This document shows, piece after piece, positions 25,739-33,149 of a stretch of DNA of 38,559 bases. Both the position numbers and the translations under genes were made by a program. Under the pieces are notes generated by a model. The model did not search any database, was not told the origin of the DNA, and saw nothing but the letters and a program-made list of their open reading frames with translations. Every line of letters begins with the position of its first letter. Position 1 is the stretch's first letter. Origin of the DNA: JBATTK01 sp049670505 (lineage in GTDB: Bacteria; Bacteroidota; Bacteroidia; Flavobacteriales; Flavobacteriaceae); the NCBI GenBank assembly GCA_049670505.1, contig JBATTK010000042.1, positions 1 through 38,559 on the forward strand. Reading direction: 5' to 3'.

Positions 25739-26500
25739 TCAAGAATTCATTGCGGAGATGATGAATTCCTTAAAATCCTTGGATATAGGGATAAGTGTAT
25801 TGTTAATCATAATATCCTTGGAATTGATGGCATCTATATGATCTACATTGACAATATAGGACTTATGCGCCCTATAAAATTTCTTTTGGGGCAACTTCTC
25901 CAAATAATCCTTCAACGGGGACCTGACCAAGAATTTTTTATCCACCGTATTTACCTCTAAATAAACATTGTCCGCTTTAATGAACTGTATATCTTCAAAT
26001 TGAATACGATAATATAAATGTTGTTTCTTTACAAAAATGGAGTCCTTTAAAACGGAATTCGACATTAACCTACCATCCGTATCTTCCTCAACATTACTTT
26101 CTTGGCCACCAGCTTTTTCAGAATAATTAAAATTGGAGAGCGCAATTTCTATGGAAGTGTATAAATCTTGTTGCTCAAAAGGTTTTACCAAATATCCGTT
26201 GGGCTTCACCGTTTTTGCATTTTCCACGGTAGCGCGGTCAGAATTGGAAGTGACAAAAATAAAGGGAATGTTATAATTTTTACGAATGTGTTTTCCCAGA
26301 TCTATACCAGTTTTATCGGATGCAAGGATAATATCAATGAGGACCAGGTCTACATGCTTTGTCTTCAGTACTTCCTCGGCCTGCTCATAAACAATGACAT
26401 TGTCTACAATTTCATAGCCAATTTCCTCCAACATAGATTGCATATCGTCCGCTATAATGACGTTGTCCTCTACAATAAGAATTCTAATTGGTTGTTCCAA
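25739..26500 (-). CDS. LytTR-family response regulator
   Basis: 253 aa. A receiver domain (about 5-120) has the acidic pair in LIVEDN (Glu11, Asp12), phosphoacceptor Asp56 in VLIDIIL, Thr84 in FVTSNSD and Lys106 in YLVKPF. A LytTR DNA-binding domain fills about 150-250 (IFVKKQHLYYRIQFEDI, YLEVNTVDKKFLVRSPLKDYL, FYRAHKSYIVNVDHID). No upstream in-frame ATG exists before a stop, and the next ATG would remove the first strand of the receiver, so the start is TTG. A -7 element overlaps the end of menA upstream. The paired TPR kinase lies 787 bp downstream. Its likely direct targets are the two 21-bp-spaced operators in between. Confidence 0.92.
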   Translation of the reverse strand: MEQPIRILIVEDNVIIADDMQSMLEEIGYEIVDNVIVYEQAEEVLKTKHVDLVLIDIILASDKTGIDLGKHIRKNYNIPFIFVTSNSDRATVENAKTVKPNGYLVKPFEQQDLYTSIEIALSNFNYSEKAGGQESNVEEDTDGRLMSNSVLKDSIFVKKQHLYYRIQFEDIQFIKADNVYLEVNTVDKKFLVRSPLKDYLEKLPQKKFYRAHKSYIVNVDHIDAINSKDIMINNTLIPISKDFKEFIISAMNS

Positions 26501-26528
26501 AGCAGTATGGTTTAGATGGTTTACATCT

Positions 26529-26536
26529 CAAATTTA
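26529..26536 (-). promoter_or_regulatory. -7 promoter element for the LytTR regulator gene
   Basis: Minus-strand TAAATTTG, an exact TAnnTTTG, overlapping the stop codon of menA. It gives a leader of about 22 nt to the TTG start. No TTG is present at standard upstream spacing. Confidence 0.4.
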
Positions 26537-27442
26537 CAAAAAATTATTCATACTAAAATAAAACAATACGGCCAGTAAAAAGGTGCTCAACGCCAATTTT
26601 TTCAATTCTGGATCTAAGAGCGCGGGGTTTGTGGTCCGTATAACTTTTCGTAAATGGAAAAGAATGGGTACAAAAGCCAAAAGATGAATAACACTAAACC
26701 AGTTGCTATAATGGTATATTGTAAACATGAGCATGGATAACATGGCCAAAATCAATAACATATAATGATATCGTTTTCCGTTGGCAAAGCCTATCTGAAC
26801 CACAAATGTATTTTTACCTGCATTTTTATCTGATTCTACATCCCTCAAATTATTAAGGTTCAGGACACCGGTACTCAACAAACCAATAGTAACAGCGGGG
26901 AATATGGAGGAAACAGTCAAAAATTTGGTAAACAAAAACAGAGATCCCATTACACTGAGCAATCCAAAAAATGCGAATACGAATAGGTCCCCTAACCCTT
27001 TGTAGCCATATGCAGAAGACCCAACAGTGTATTTAATGGCCGCCCAAATACTGAGAATACCTAGACCTATAAATAACAATACGTACCCTAAGTGCTTTAT
27101 TCCAAAGGAAAAATAGACTACTGCAATAACAAGTAGGAAATTGATTATACAAGAAATCAGTATTCCAAATTTTAATTCTTTCCGAGATAAAAGACCACTT
27201 TGATATGCACGCTTTGGCCCTACCCTATCTTCATTATCGGTACCCTTTACCCCATCTCCATAGTCATTGGCAAAATTGGACGTAACCTGAAAGCCTATTG
27301 TCGCAAACAAGGCCAGTACAAAGATAGTAGTATCTTTATACCCATAAGATACCGCCAAAGCGGTACCTACGATTATTCCGGAAATGGAAAGTGGGAGTGT
27401 TCTTAATCTAGCAGCGTTGAGCCACGCTTTTATTTTTGGCAA
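26534..27442 (-). CDS. menA: 1,4-Dihydroxy-2-naphthoate polyprenyltransferase
   Basis: MenA attaches the isoprenoid chain to DHNA at the membrane, giving demethylmenaquinone. The 302-aa UbiA-family protein has eight or nine transmembrane helices. The first Asp-rich motif is NFANDYGDGVKGTDNEDR (about 57-74) and the second NNLRDVESDKNAGK (about 196-209); both bind the Mg-diphosphate of the prenyl donor. The N-terminus KAWLNAARLRTLPLSISGIIVG is characteristic. The first codon is TTG, and no ATG is available before the stop of the upstream SPOR-like gene, 2 bases away. The two genes are therefore tightly coupled. Confidence 0.93.
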   Translation of the reverse strand: MPKIKAWLNAARLRTLPLSISGIIVGTALAVSYGYKDTTIFVLALFATIGFQVTSNFANDYGDGVKGTDNEDRVGPKRAYQSGLLSRKELKFGILISCIINFLLVIAVVYFSFGIKHLGYVLLFIGLGILSIWAAIKYTVGSSAYGYKGLGDLFVFAFFGLLSVMGSLFLFTKFLTVSSIFPAVTIGLLSTGVLNLNNLRDVESDKNAGKNTFVVQIGFANGKRYHYMLLILAMLSMLMFTIYHYSNWFSVIHLLAFVPILFHLRKVIRTTNPALLDPELKKLALSTFLLAVLFYFSMNNFL

Positions 27443-27444
27443 AA

Positions 27445-28044
27445 CTAATAGGGATCCTCAATCTTAATTCGCTTCCCATCTTGATAGGAAGCTACAAAAG
27501 CATCATCAAATCCCATTTTCACCAATTGGAACCTAAAAGTTCTGGCTTCTTCCAAGGTTTCAAAATTACCTAATGAGTAGGAATAAAAAGGATTGGTCTT
27601 AACAAATAAGGTGTTGCGCAAAGCCTCTGAAGAAAGAGCTACGTTATTGTCAACAAAGGACTTTATCTGCACGGAATACACTTTCTCCTTTTCCAAAAAT
27701 TCCTTGGCCAGATAAAACTCCTTGACCAAGCTAAGTTCCTCGTTTTGTTGTTTAAGATTATCAATACGTGTTTTAATGGCGTCCAAGCTATCTATTGAAA
27801 CTAATAAATTGTTCCTGGTTTCATAAGGATTAGAGCTACTAAGACCTGCCGTAAAAGATGTTATGGCCAAAGTCCCGATTAAAAAAACGCCTGTGATGCC
27901 GGCAAGTATATTACGTTGAAGTTTACTCTTTTTTAACTCTTTGTTTTTAAACTTAATCTGATCCAAAAGCCGTTCATTGATAATTTGGGCCTTATCTATA
28001 TCCTTATGTAATTCCAATAAATCGCTTTCTTCTATAAATGGCAT
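27445..28044 (-). CDS. Membrane protein with C-terminal SPOR-like domain, 199 aa
   Basis: A cytoplasmic N-terminal stretch of about 45 residues with coil character is followed by one transmembrane helix (about 47-67, ILAGITGVFLIGTLAITSFTAG), a short periplasmic coiled coil (about 75-110), and a C-terminal segment that looks like a SPOR domain: VYSVQIKSFVDNNV, then FYSYSLGNFETLEEARTFRFQLVKMGFDDAFVAS in which the GNFxTxEEA run is typical. SPOR domains bind denuded peptidoglycan, so a septal or envelope location is likely. It sits 2 bases before menA in one transcript, with no evident functional tie. Confidence 0.78.
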   Translation of the reverse strand: MPFIEESDLLELHKDIDKAQIINERLLDQIKFKNKELKKSKLQRNILAGITGVFLIGTLAITSFTAGLSSSNPYETRNNLLVSIDSLDAIKTRIDNLKQQNEELSLVKEFYLAKEFLEKEKVYSVQIKSFVDNNVALSSEALRNTLFVKTNPFYSYSLGNFETLEEARTFRFQLVKMGFDDAFVASYQDGKRIKIEDPY

Positions 28045-28427
28045 ATTTTAGACGGGTTTTTGGGGTTTTCGGAATAAATGTAAACAAAAACGCGGGTTCT
28101 AACAAAAATTGCGCCTGTGCACTGCAAAAATAATTGTTTTGTGATAACTGCAAAATAAAAGTCGAAAAAAAAGTTACTTATTATATTGACAATCATTGGG
28201 TTAAAAAAAGAAATATTTTACTAAACCGCCTTGGATTGCACATCCATAGGTTTTGAAAAACAATGAAATTAATTTCGTTAAACGTTGATGGTTAATAGTA
28301 GATTTTTGCACGAATAACCATTAACTTTTAATAGGATTAAATTTATAGAAACCAAAAGTCTTGCACTGAAAGCGCATACCTGCGGAAGGCAGGGTTTCAA
28401 CTAACGAATGAGACCAATGAACAAGGA
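28045..28427. other. 383-bp intergenic region with inverted repeat and dispersed repeat
   Basis: AT-rich DNA without a plausible gene. It holds an inverted repeat GTTGATGGTTA (28284-28294) / TAACCATTAAC (28315-28325) with one mismatch and a 20-base loop, and at 28359-28400 a piece resembling 37795-37874 (see that entry). A TACATTTA motif at 28075-28082 on the minus strand could be a -7 element for the SPOR-like gene. Confidence 0.4.
28359..28400. repeat. Short dispersed repeat with a 5-bp hairpin
   Basis: TCTTGCACTGAAAGCGCATAC leads to CCTGC-GGAAG-GCAGG and then GGTTTCAA. The same order of elements (TCTTGCA, GTGCATAC, CCTAC-CGAAA-GTAGG, GGTTTTAA) occurs at 37795-37874. The stem bases have changed together, which supports a structured element. 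Confidence 0.4.
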
Positions 28428-29258
28428 CTAATTCAGATAGATCCCATCGTTCTTAATTTCAATTTTGCGTTCTTTATACAAGGTACCTATTCCTTTTTTA
28501 AATACCTTCTTACTTATGTGGAGTATATTTTTAATTTCTTCGGGATCGGATTTATCATGAAGTTTTAAAAACCCTCCTTCGGCGACCAATTTTTCATATA
28601 TTTTTTGGGCAACGGGTTCCAAGTTCGAATATCCAATTGGGTTTAAGGAAATGTCAATCTTATGGTCGGGCCTAATATTTTTAACATACCCCAACATCCT
28701 ATCCCCAATGGCAATTGGTTTAAAAACCTCATTTGAATATACCAAGCCCTTATGTTTGTTGTTTAGAATGACCTCCCACCCCAAATCTGTACGCCGCGTC
28801 ACTATGATATCCACTTCATCCAAATTTTGGACCGTAAGCTCATCGTTATTCACGAATTTATCCAATTTATTGGAGGCCACCAATCTAAAGGAGACCTCGT
28901 CCAGATAACAAAATACCACATACCATTGTCCCTCCTGCATCTTTGTTCTTTGCTCGCTAAAAGGCACTAATAAGTGCTTCTCCAATCCCCAATCCATAAA
29001 GGCCCCATAATTGTTCACTTCCGCGACCCGTAAAAGCTCAAAATGGTTCCTAATGATATAGGGCCGCAAATTTGTGGCGATGGGTCGCTCATCATAATCC
29101 AAATAACAAAAAACTTCTAAACTATCTCCAATAGTATAGGACTTGGGCACATATTTATTAGGCAATAGCAAATCATTGCCATCGTCATCTCCTACGAAAA
29201 GTCCAACGCTTGTATCCCGCAGTATTTTTAGGGTATTGTAATTTCCTAATTCTATCAT
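28428..29258 (-). CDS. CvfB-like S1 RNA-binding protein
   Basis: A 276-aa soluble protein with the CvfB architecture: an N-terminal S1-like OB fold (MIELGNYNTLKILRDTSVGLFV, DLLLPNKYVP), two further S1-type units (NNYGAFMDWGLEKHLLVPFSEQ; GWEVILNNKHKGLVYSNEVF), and a C-terminal winged helix (GGFLKLHDKSDPEEIKNILHISKKVFKKGIGTL, shown only to fix the location near residues 230-262). CvfB proteins bind RNA and influence expression of many genes in Firmicutes; the role in Bacteroidota is not defined. The predicted transcription start falls at the ATG, so the message is probably leaderless. Confidence 0.88.
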   Translation of the reverse strand: MIELGNYNTLKILRDTSVGLFVGDDDGNDLLLPNKYVPKSYTIGDSLEVFCYLDYDERPIATNLRPYIIRNHFELLRVAEVNNYGAFMDWGLEKHLLVPFSEQRTKMQEGQWYVVFCYLDEVSFRLVASNKLDKFVNNDELTVQNLDEVDIIVTRRTDLGWEVILNNKHKGLVYSNEVFKPIAIGDRMLGYVKNIRPDHKIDISLNPIGYSNLEPVAQKIYEKLVAEGGFLKLHDKSDPEEIKNILHISKKVFKKGIGTLYKERKIEIKNDGIYLN

Positions 29259-29262
29259 GGCA

Positions 29263-29291
29263 CAAAGGTAAACCTAAAAAATTAGGTACAA
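29263..29291 (-). promoter_or_regulatory. Promoter of the cvfB-like gene, with an inverted repeat in the spacer
   Basis: Minus-strand TTG (29289-29291), 18 bp, TACCTTTG (29263-29270): a near-ideal Bacteroidota promoter. The last base of the -7 element is 5 bases from the ATG, so transcription should start at or beside the first codon. The TTG overlaps the T run of the upstream terminator. ACCTAA-AAAA-TTAGGT (29272-29287) fills the spacer as an operator-like inverted repeat. Confidence 0.6.
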
Positions 29292-29296
29292 AAAAA

Positions 29297-29317
29297 GCCG
29301 TTCATTTACGGAACGGC
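29297..29317 (-). terminator. Intrinsic terminator of the DUF2853 gene
   Basis: Stem GCCGTTC / GAACGGC (7 bp) with a 7-base loop, followed on the minus strand by seven T's, 23 bases after the stop codon. It ends the menF-menI-menD-DUF2853 group before the cvfB-like gene. Confidence 0.85.
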
Positions 29318-29339
29318 CTAATTTTTAAAAAAGTAGCTA

Positions 29340-29684
29340 TTAATTGTATACGGACTCTTTGCTAAAATGTTTGGCCAGCATATAATAAATTACCGCTCTG
29401 TGCTTGTTTCTTTCAGAGGCACCGTAAGTATTCATAACACTTTTGATAGCTTCCATTAATTCCGGACCATCACTCATGCCCAGTTTTTTAATCAAGAAAT
29501 TATTCTTTACCGTTTCCAATTCCTTGTCATCGGTTCCTGAAACTTTGGACGCATCCAGATTGTAAATTGCGGGACCTAATCCCTTTGCAACTTTTTCCAA
29601 AAAATCCATGTCCGGAGAGGCCCCAAACTTGTCCTTTATGTCCGCTGCATACTTTGTGATCAACTCATCTCTTTTACTACTCAT
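29340..29684 (-). CDS. DUF2853-family protein
   Basis: A 114-aa soluble, all-alpha protein: SSKRDELITKYAADIKDKFG at the start, FLEKVAKGLGPAIYNLDAS (about 28-46), NFLIKKLGMSD, and the closing RHKRAVIYYMLAKHF-like helix (NKHRAVIYYMLAKHFSKES). The sequence matches the DUF2853 family, which has no established role. It lies 35 bases downstream of menD on the same strand and before a strong terminator, so it is the last gene of that transcript. Linkage to menD suggests, but does not show, a connection with quinone metabolism. Confidence 0.88.
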   Translation of the reverse strand: MSSKRDELITKYAADIKDKFGASPDMDFLEKVAKGLGPAIYNLDASKVSGTDDKELETVKNNFLIKKLGMSDGPELMEAIKSVMNTYGASERNKHRAVIYYMLAKHFSKESVYN

Positions 29685-29719
29685 AGTCAGTGTTCTTTAT
29701 ATATTATAGTTAATAGTGC

Positions 29720-31477
29720 CTAAGATATAAAATCAAAATAACTAAGCAAAATTTTATTATTCAATAATCTGGGGGTCTTTACCTCTAGTAATTTTGGGGT
29801 CTTGGATTTCTGATAAAAAGTTTTCAAAGATTCCTTCAGGGCTTTTTCATCGCTTACCGAATGGTATTCAATTTTATTCATTTTGCAGAGTTGGGAAGCT
29901 TCAAAAGTATGGTTGGTCTCAAAATAAGTTTCAAAATTCCATGTGTCCTCATGACCCGGCAAAATTCTAAAAATACCTCCTCCGTTATTATTGATAAGTA
30001 TAATTCTAAAATCGGGTCGCATATAATTGTTCCATAAGCCATTGCTATCATAGAAAAAGCTAAGATCACCGGTAATCAGGAGTGTAGGATGTATGTGATA
30101 AATAGACGCCCCTACAGCGGTAGAAGTACTTCCATCTATACCGCTGGTACCCCTGTTGCAAAAAACTTTTAGTGATGGGTCCATAGCGAACAATTGTGCA
30201 TATCTGACCGTAGAACTATTGGCTAGTTGTAATTGAAAATTTAGAGGGATTTTCCGTAAAATATGGTGAAAAACGAGCATATCCGAAAAAGGAATCTGTG
30301 CTATATACTCCTCACGTTTAATTTCATAATCAGTTTTAACCAAGGTCCAGTGCGTACGATAATTACTTTCAACGGCCGTTACAAGGTGCAAAAAACCGTC
30401 AAAAAAGGCATTGATATCTATTTTTAAATGCTGCGATAGGGAAAAAAAAGTGTTATAGGCCTTTTTGCTATCCACGTGCCAGTGATGCTTAGGCTTATAC
30501 TGTCTTAAGAAAGCCTTTATCTTCTTGGAGACGATCAATCCACCAAAAGTGAGTAAAATGTCCGGTTGCAATTCCTTAAAAGCGGCATGGCGCTCTTTGG
30601 ATTTTTCAATGGGGGCAATGATACTATCTATACTTGAAAAAAAGTTGGGATGATGTATATTAGAGGTTGTTTCCGTAAAAACGATAACAGAAGTATCTTC
30701 TGCAATTTCGTCCAAAAATTGTTGTTCTACCGTATCGGGATGGTTCACCCCTATCATGACCATCTTTTTTTTGGATGAATTCCAAATATCCGCAAAGTGT
30801 TTTAAATCTATTTCCTTTTCTTCTTGTTCCAATTCCTCGGAAACAATAAAGGGGGTAACGGTAGCCTGCTCTACCTTATTATATAAAGGCTCTTCGAACG
30901 GAACGTTAATATGTACCGGGGTCAATGCTTCGATCGCTTTCTTTAAAGCCTTATACAATTCCGAATCGTTATAAGATTGAACGGCCATTTGATTGGCATC
31001 TATGGAAATCGTTTCATCTATGAGTTCCTTGGCCAATTCCCTAATGGTTTCCGTGGCATGGGAAATATCCTGTTTCAGGTTGGCCGAATAACCAATATGT
31101 CTCTCAAAAACATGGTCTTGTCTAATGGTCTGCCCGTCACCGATATCAATTTTATAGTTGGGTCTATCCGCGGATATGACCACTAAGGGAATATCACTGT
31201 AAAATGCTTCCGCTACAGCAGGATAATAATTTAACAACGCACTTCCCGATGTACATAATATTACTACAGGCTCTCTTAGCTGTTGGGCAATTCCCAAGGC
31301 AAAAAAACCGGCACAACGTTCATCTACAATACTAAAGCATCTGAAGAAAGGGTCTTCTGAAAAACCTATGGTAAGAGGGGCATTTCTTGAACCAGGAGAA
31401 ATAACTATATTCCTTATACCTTTTGCCTTGCATTGGAAAACCAGAGACTGTGCCGAGGGGATACTGGAGTAATTCAT
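29720..31477 (-). CDS. menD: 2-Succinyl-5-enolpyruvyl-6-hydroxy-3-cyclohexene-1-carboxylate synthase
   Basis: MenD is the thiamine-diphosphate enzyme that adds 2-oxoglutarate to isochorismate, the first committed menaquinone step. The 585-aa protein has the three domains of the family: N-terminal pyrimidine domain (IVISPGSRNAPLTIGF, VDERCAGFFALGIAQ with the ThDP-activating Glu, CTSGSALLNYYPAVAEAF), a central domain, and a C-terminal pyrophosphate domain with NRGTSGIDGSTSTAVGAS and the ThDP motif GDLSFFYDSNGLWN. A TTG at 31486 is in frame, but a -7 element covers it, so the ATG at 31477 (MNYSSIPSAQ) is the start. The predicted leader is only one or two bases. Confidence 0.95.
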   Translation of the reverse strand: MNYSSIPSAQSLVFQCKAKGIRNIVISPGSRNAPLTIGFSEDPFFRCFSIVDERCAGFFALGIAQQLREPVVILCTSGSALLNYYPAVAEAFYSDIPLVVISADRPNYKIDIGDGQTIRQDHVFERHIGYSANLKQDISHATETIRELAKELIDETISIDANQMAVQSYNDSELYKALKKAIEALTPVHINVPFEEPLYNKVEQATVTPFIVSEELEQEEKEIDLKHFADIWNSSKKKMVMIGVNHPDTVEQQFLDEIAEDTSVIVFTETTSNIHHPNFFSSIDSIIAPIEKSKERHAAFKELQPDILLTFGGLIVSKKIKAFLRQYKPKHHWHVDSKKAYNTFFSLSQHLKIDINAFFDGFLHLVTAVESNYRTHWTLVKTDYEIKREEYIAQIPFSDMLVFHHILRKIPLNFQLQLANSSTVRYAQLFAMDPSLKVFCNRGTSGIDGSTSTAVGASIYHIHPTLLITGDLSFFYDSNGLWNNYMRPDFRIILINNNGGGIFRILPGHEDTWNFETYFETNHTFEASQLCKMNKIEYHSVSDEKALKESLKTFYQKSKTPKLLEVKTPRLLNNKILLSYFDFIS

Positions 31478-31483
31478 TGAGCG

Positions 31484-31523
31484 CAAAAATACGACGGAAC
31501 CTATTGTTAACCCAATATTGGGT
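31484..31523 (-). promoter_or_regulatory. menD promoter with a perfect palindrome over the -33 box
   Basis: Minus-strand -7 element TATTTTTG (31484-31491, exact TAnnTTTG), 21 bp from a TTG (31513-31515) that lies within a perfect 14-bp palindrome ACCCAATATTGGGT (31510-31523). The palindrome abuts the menF stop codon. A repressor bound there would block the promoter, so menD may be controlled separately from menF. Confidence 0.5.
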
Positions 31524-32642
31524 CTAATTATTATCTTTTCGAAGAACGCGGAACATCGTTATACTTTTATCCCTTGTTTCCTGCCATTCCTTTTCAGGGA
31601 CGGAATCTTTAGTGATTCCCCCGCCTACATAGATGATCGCTTTCTTTTTTATCAACCGTACACATCTTAAATTCACAAAAAGATGGGAAGTATTTTTAAT
31701 AGCCCTATATACGCTGTTCTCCTGATTTCTTATGCCCCTAGATCTGTTGACATTTTTTTTAAAATTTAATTCTCCCAAAAATCCGGTATAATATTCCCTA
31801 TCATAGTTTTCATTATGGAGAATAAAATCCTTTGCCGCCGATTTGGGAAAACCGCATATGGCCGGTGTTGGGTGCAGTGCGTTTAGGGTATCTTGTAATC
31901 CATGGTCCTTTAACGTTCCCGACACCGATGTTCGTAAATGCCATAGATTGCCTGCCCTAACGGATTCCATATCGGAAACCTTTAGGTTCAAAATTTTATC
32001 TTCTAAGGTGTTGGTAATGTATGTGGTAACTACCTGCTGTTCTTCCAACTCTTTCCGTCCCCATAAAGGAGGTTCTTTTTCGCTAAAAGCCAATGTTCCG
32101 GCCAAGGACATCGTTGTCATCTTTTTGTTTTCGATCTCCAGTAAAGTTTCAGGCGTCGCTCCTGCCCACATACCCACTTTGGGATGGTACCATAGGTAGC
32201 AAAAGGCCTCGGCATAAAATGCCAAGAGCTCATGGAATACTTCCAAAGGCTTTTTTTCGTGAACCACCTCTAGCTTTCTAGAGAGGACCACTTTCTTAAA
32301 AGTCCCTTTATGAATCTCTGCTATTCCCTTTGTTACAAGATCGATGTGCGAAGCTTTCTGGGCCACAGTGGTTTTTGGAAACTGACTTAAGTTATTCCCT
32401 GGGTCTTTTGAAAGCTCCTGGATGATGTGATGTATTTCATCCGGTTGTATCAAAATGGCTGGATTGGAGGAATCAAAGGGTGCAAAAACAAAACCTGTCT
32501 CCTTGTAATCCAACACATAACGTAACTCGTTATCTTTCTGAAAAACAACACTTATCCTATCTTCATTAGGTTTGCGATAGACCACAAAAGGAAGCCCTTG
32601 TACGAAGTGATCTTCTATCTTGACAAAGAAATCGGAAAGCAT
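31524..32642 (-). CDS. menF: Isochorismate synthase (chorismate-binding protein)
   Basis: The enzyme converts chorismate to isochorismate at the head of menaquinone synthesis. The 372-aa protein is of the chorismate-binding family: KVVLSRKLEVVHEK, GMWAGATPETLLEIENKKM, TMSLAGTLAF, HLRTSVSGTLK, LNALHPTPAICGFPKSAA, and the C-terminal IYVGGGITKDSVPEKEWQET with the Mg-binding acidic residues. The lysine and GGGI motif fit isochorismate synthases, and the placement between menI and menD argues against an anthranilate or siderophore role. It begins 1 base after the thioesterase gene stop and is co-transcribed with it. Confidence 0.92.
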   Translation of the reverse strand: MLSDFFVKIEDHFVQGLPFVVYRKPNEDRISVVFQKDNELRYVLDYKETGFVFAPFDSSNPAILIQPDEIHHIIQELSKDPGNNLSQFPKTTVAQKASHIDLVTKGIAEIHKGTFKKVVLSRKLEVVHEKKPLEVFHELLAFYAEAFCYLWYHPKVGMWAGATPETLLEIENKKMTTMSLAGTLAFSEKEPPLWGRKELEEQQVVTTYITNTLEDKILNLKVSDMESVRAGNLWHLRTSVSGTLKDHGLQDTLNALHPTPAICGFPKSAAKDFILHNENYDREYYTGFLGELNFKKNVNRSRGIRNQENSVYRAIKNTSHLFVNLRCVRLIKKKAIIYVGGGITKDSVPEKEWQETRDKSITMFRVLRKDNN

Positions 32643-32643
32643 A

Positions 32644-33066
32644 TTACTCTTTAGGTAAGGCTATCGTGGTAAGTTTACAAACGGAGATAAGGTTATGGTC
32701 CACATCGGTAATCTTAATTTCCCAGAGTTGCGTAGTACGGCCTTTATGCAGTATGGTTGCCTTTGCATAAATATCTCCTTCCCGAATACCTTTTATGTGG
32801 TTCGCGGAGATTTCAATTCCACGTACAAAAAATTTTTGGGCATCCAAAAAAATGTATGAAGCAGTGCTGCCAACACTCTCCGCCAATGCCACGCTGGCCC
32901 CTCCGTGTAAAACGCCATCGGGCTGATGCACTTTTGATGTGACGGGCATTTTTGCTACCAAAAAATTTTCCCCAACATCTACGTACTCAATATCCAAGGT
33001 TTCCATTAAGGTACCTTTACGTATTTCGTTACAGACTTTAAGTATTTTCTCTTTGTGTTCGTTCAT
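32644..33066 (-). CDS. menI: Hotdog-fold thioesterase, probable DHNA-CoA thioesterase
   Basis: A 140-aa PaaI/YdiI-type hotdog enzyme. VHQPDGVLHGGASVALAESVGSTA (about 48-71) contains the active-site pattern HGG plus the catalytic Glu of ALAES, as in E. coli YdiI, which hydrolyses DHNA-CoA. The C-terminal sheet (GIEISANHIKGIREGDIYAKA, TQLWEIKITDVDHNLI) is standard. Placement at the head of menF-menD supports the menaquinone assignment, though a general acyl-CoA thioesterase is possible. The longer frame begins with a TTG at 33093; the ATG at 33066 (MNEHKEKILKV) is preferred. Confidence 0.85.
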   Translation of the reverse strand: MNEHKEKILKVCNEIRKGTLMETLDIEYVDVGENFLVAKMPVTSKVHQPDGVLHGGASVALAESVGSTASYIFLDAQKFFVRGIEISANHIKGIREGDIYAKATILHKGRTTQLWEIKITDVDHNLISVCKLTTIALPKE

Positions 33067-33114
33067 CAAACTATTTTTTGTAAAATTAAGCAATACATTC
33101 TCAATTGAATCCTT

Positions 33115-33143
33115 TATATTTGATTTAATTTTAACGAACGTTC
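33115..33143 (+). promoter_or_regulatory. TetR-gene promoter and probable autoregulatory operator
   Basis: A -7 element TATATTTG (33115-33122, exact TAnnTTTG) is followed 14 bases later by the palindrome GAACGTTC (33136-33143) in the context TTAACGAACGTTCAATAA, right behind the expected transcription start and 6 bases before the ATG. The position and form are typical of a TetR-family operator that blocks its own transcript. Confidence 0.5.
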
Positions 33144-33149
33144 AATAAA

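Noticed and set aside
31843..32199. Plus-strand 118-aa frame
   Set aside because: Antisense shadow of menF.
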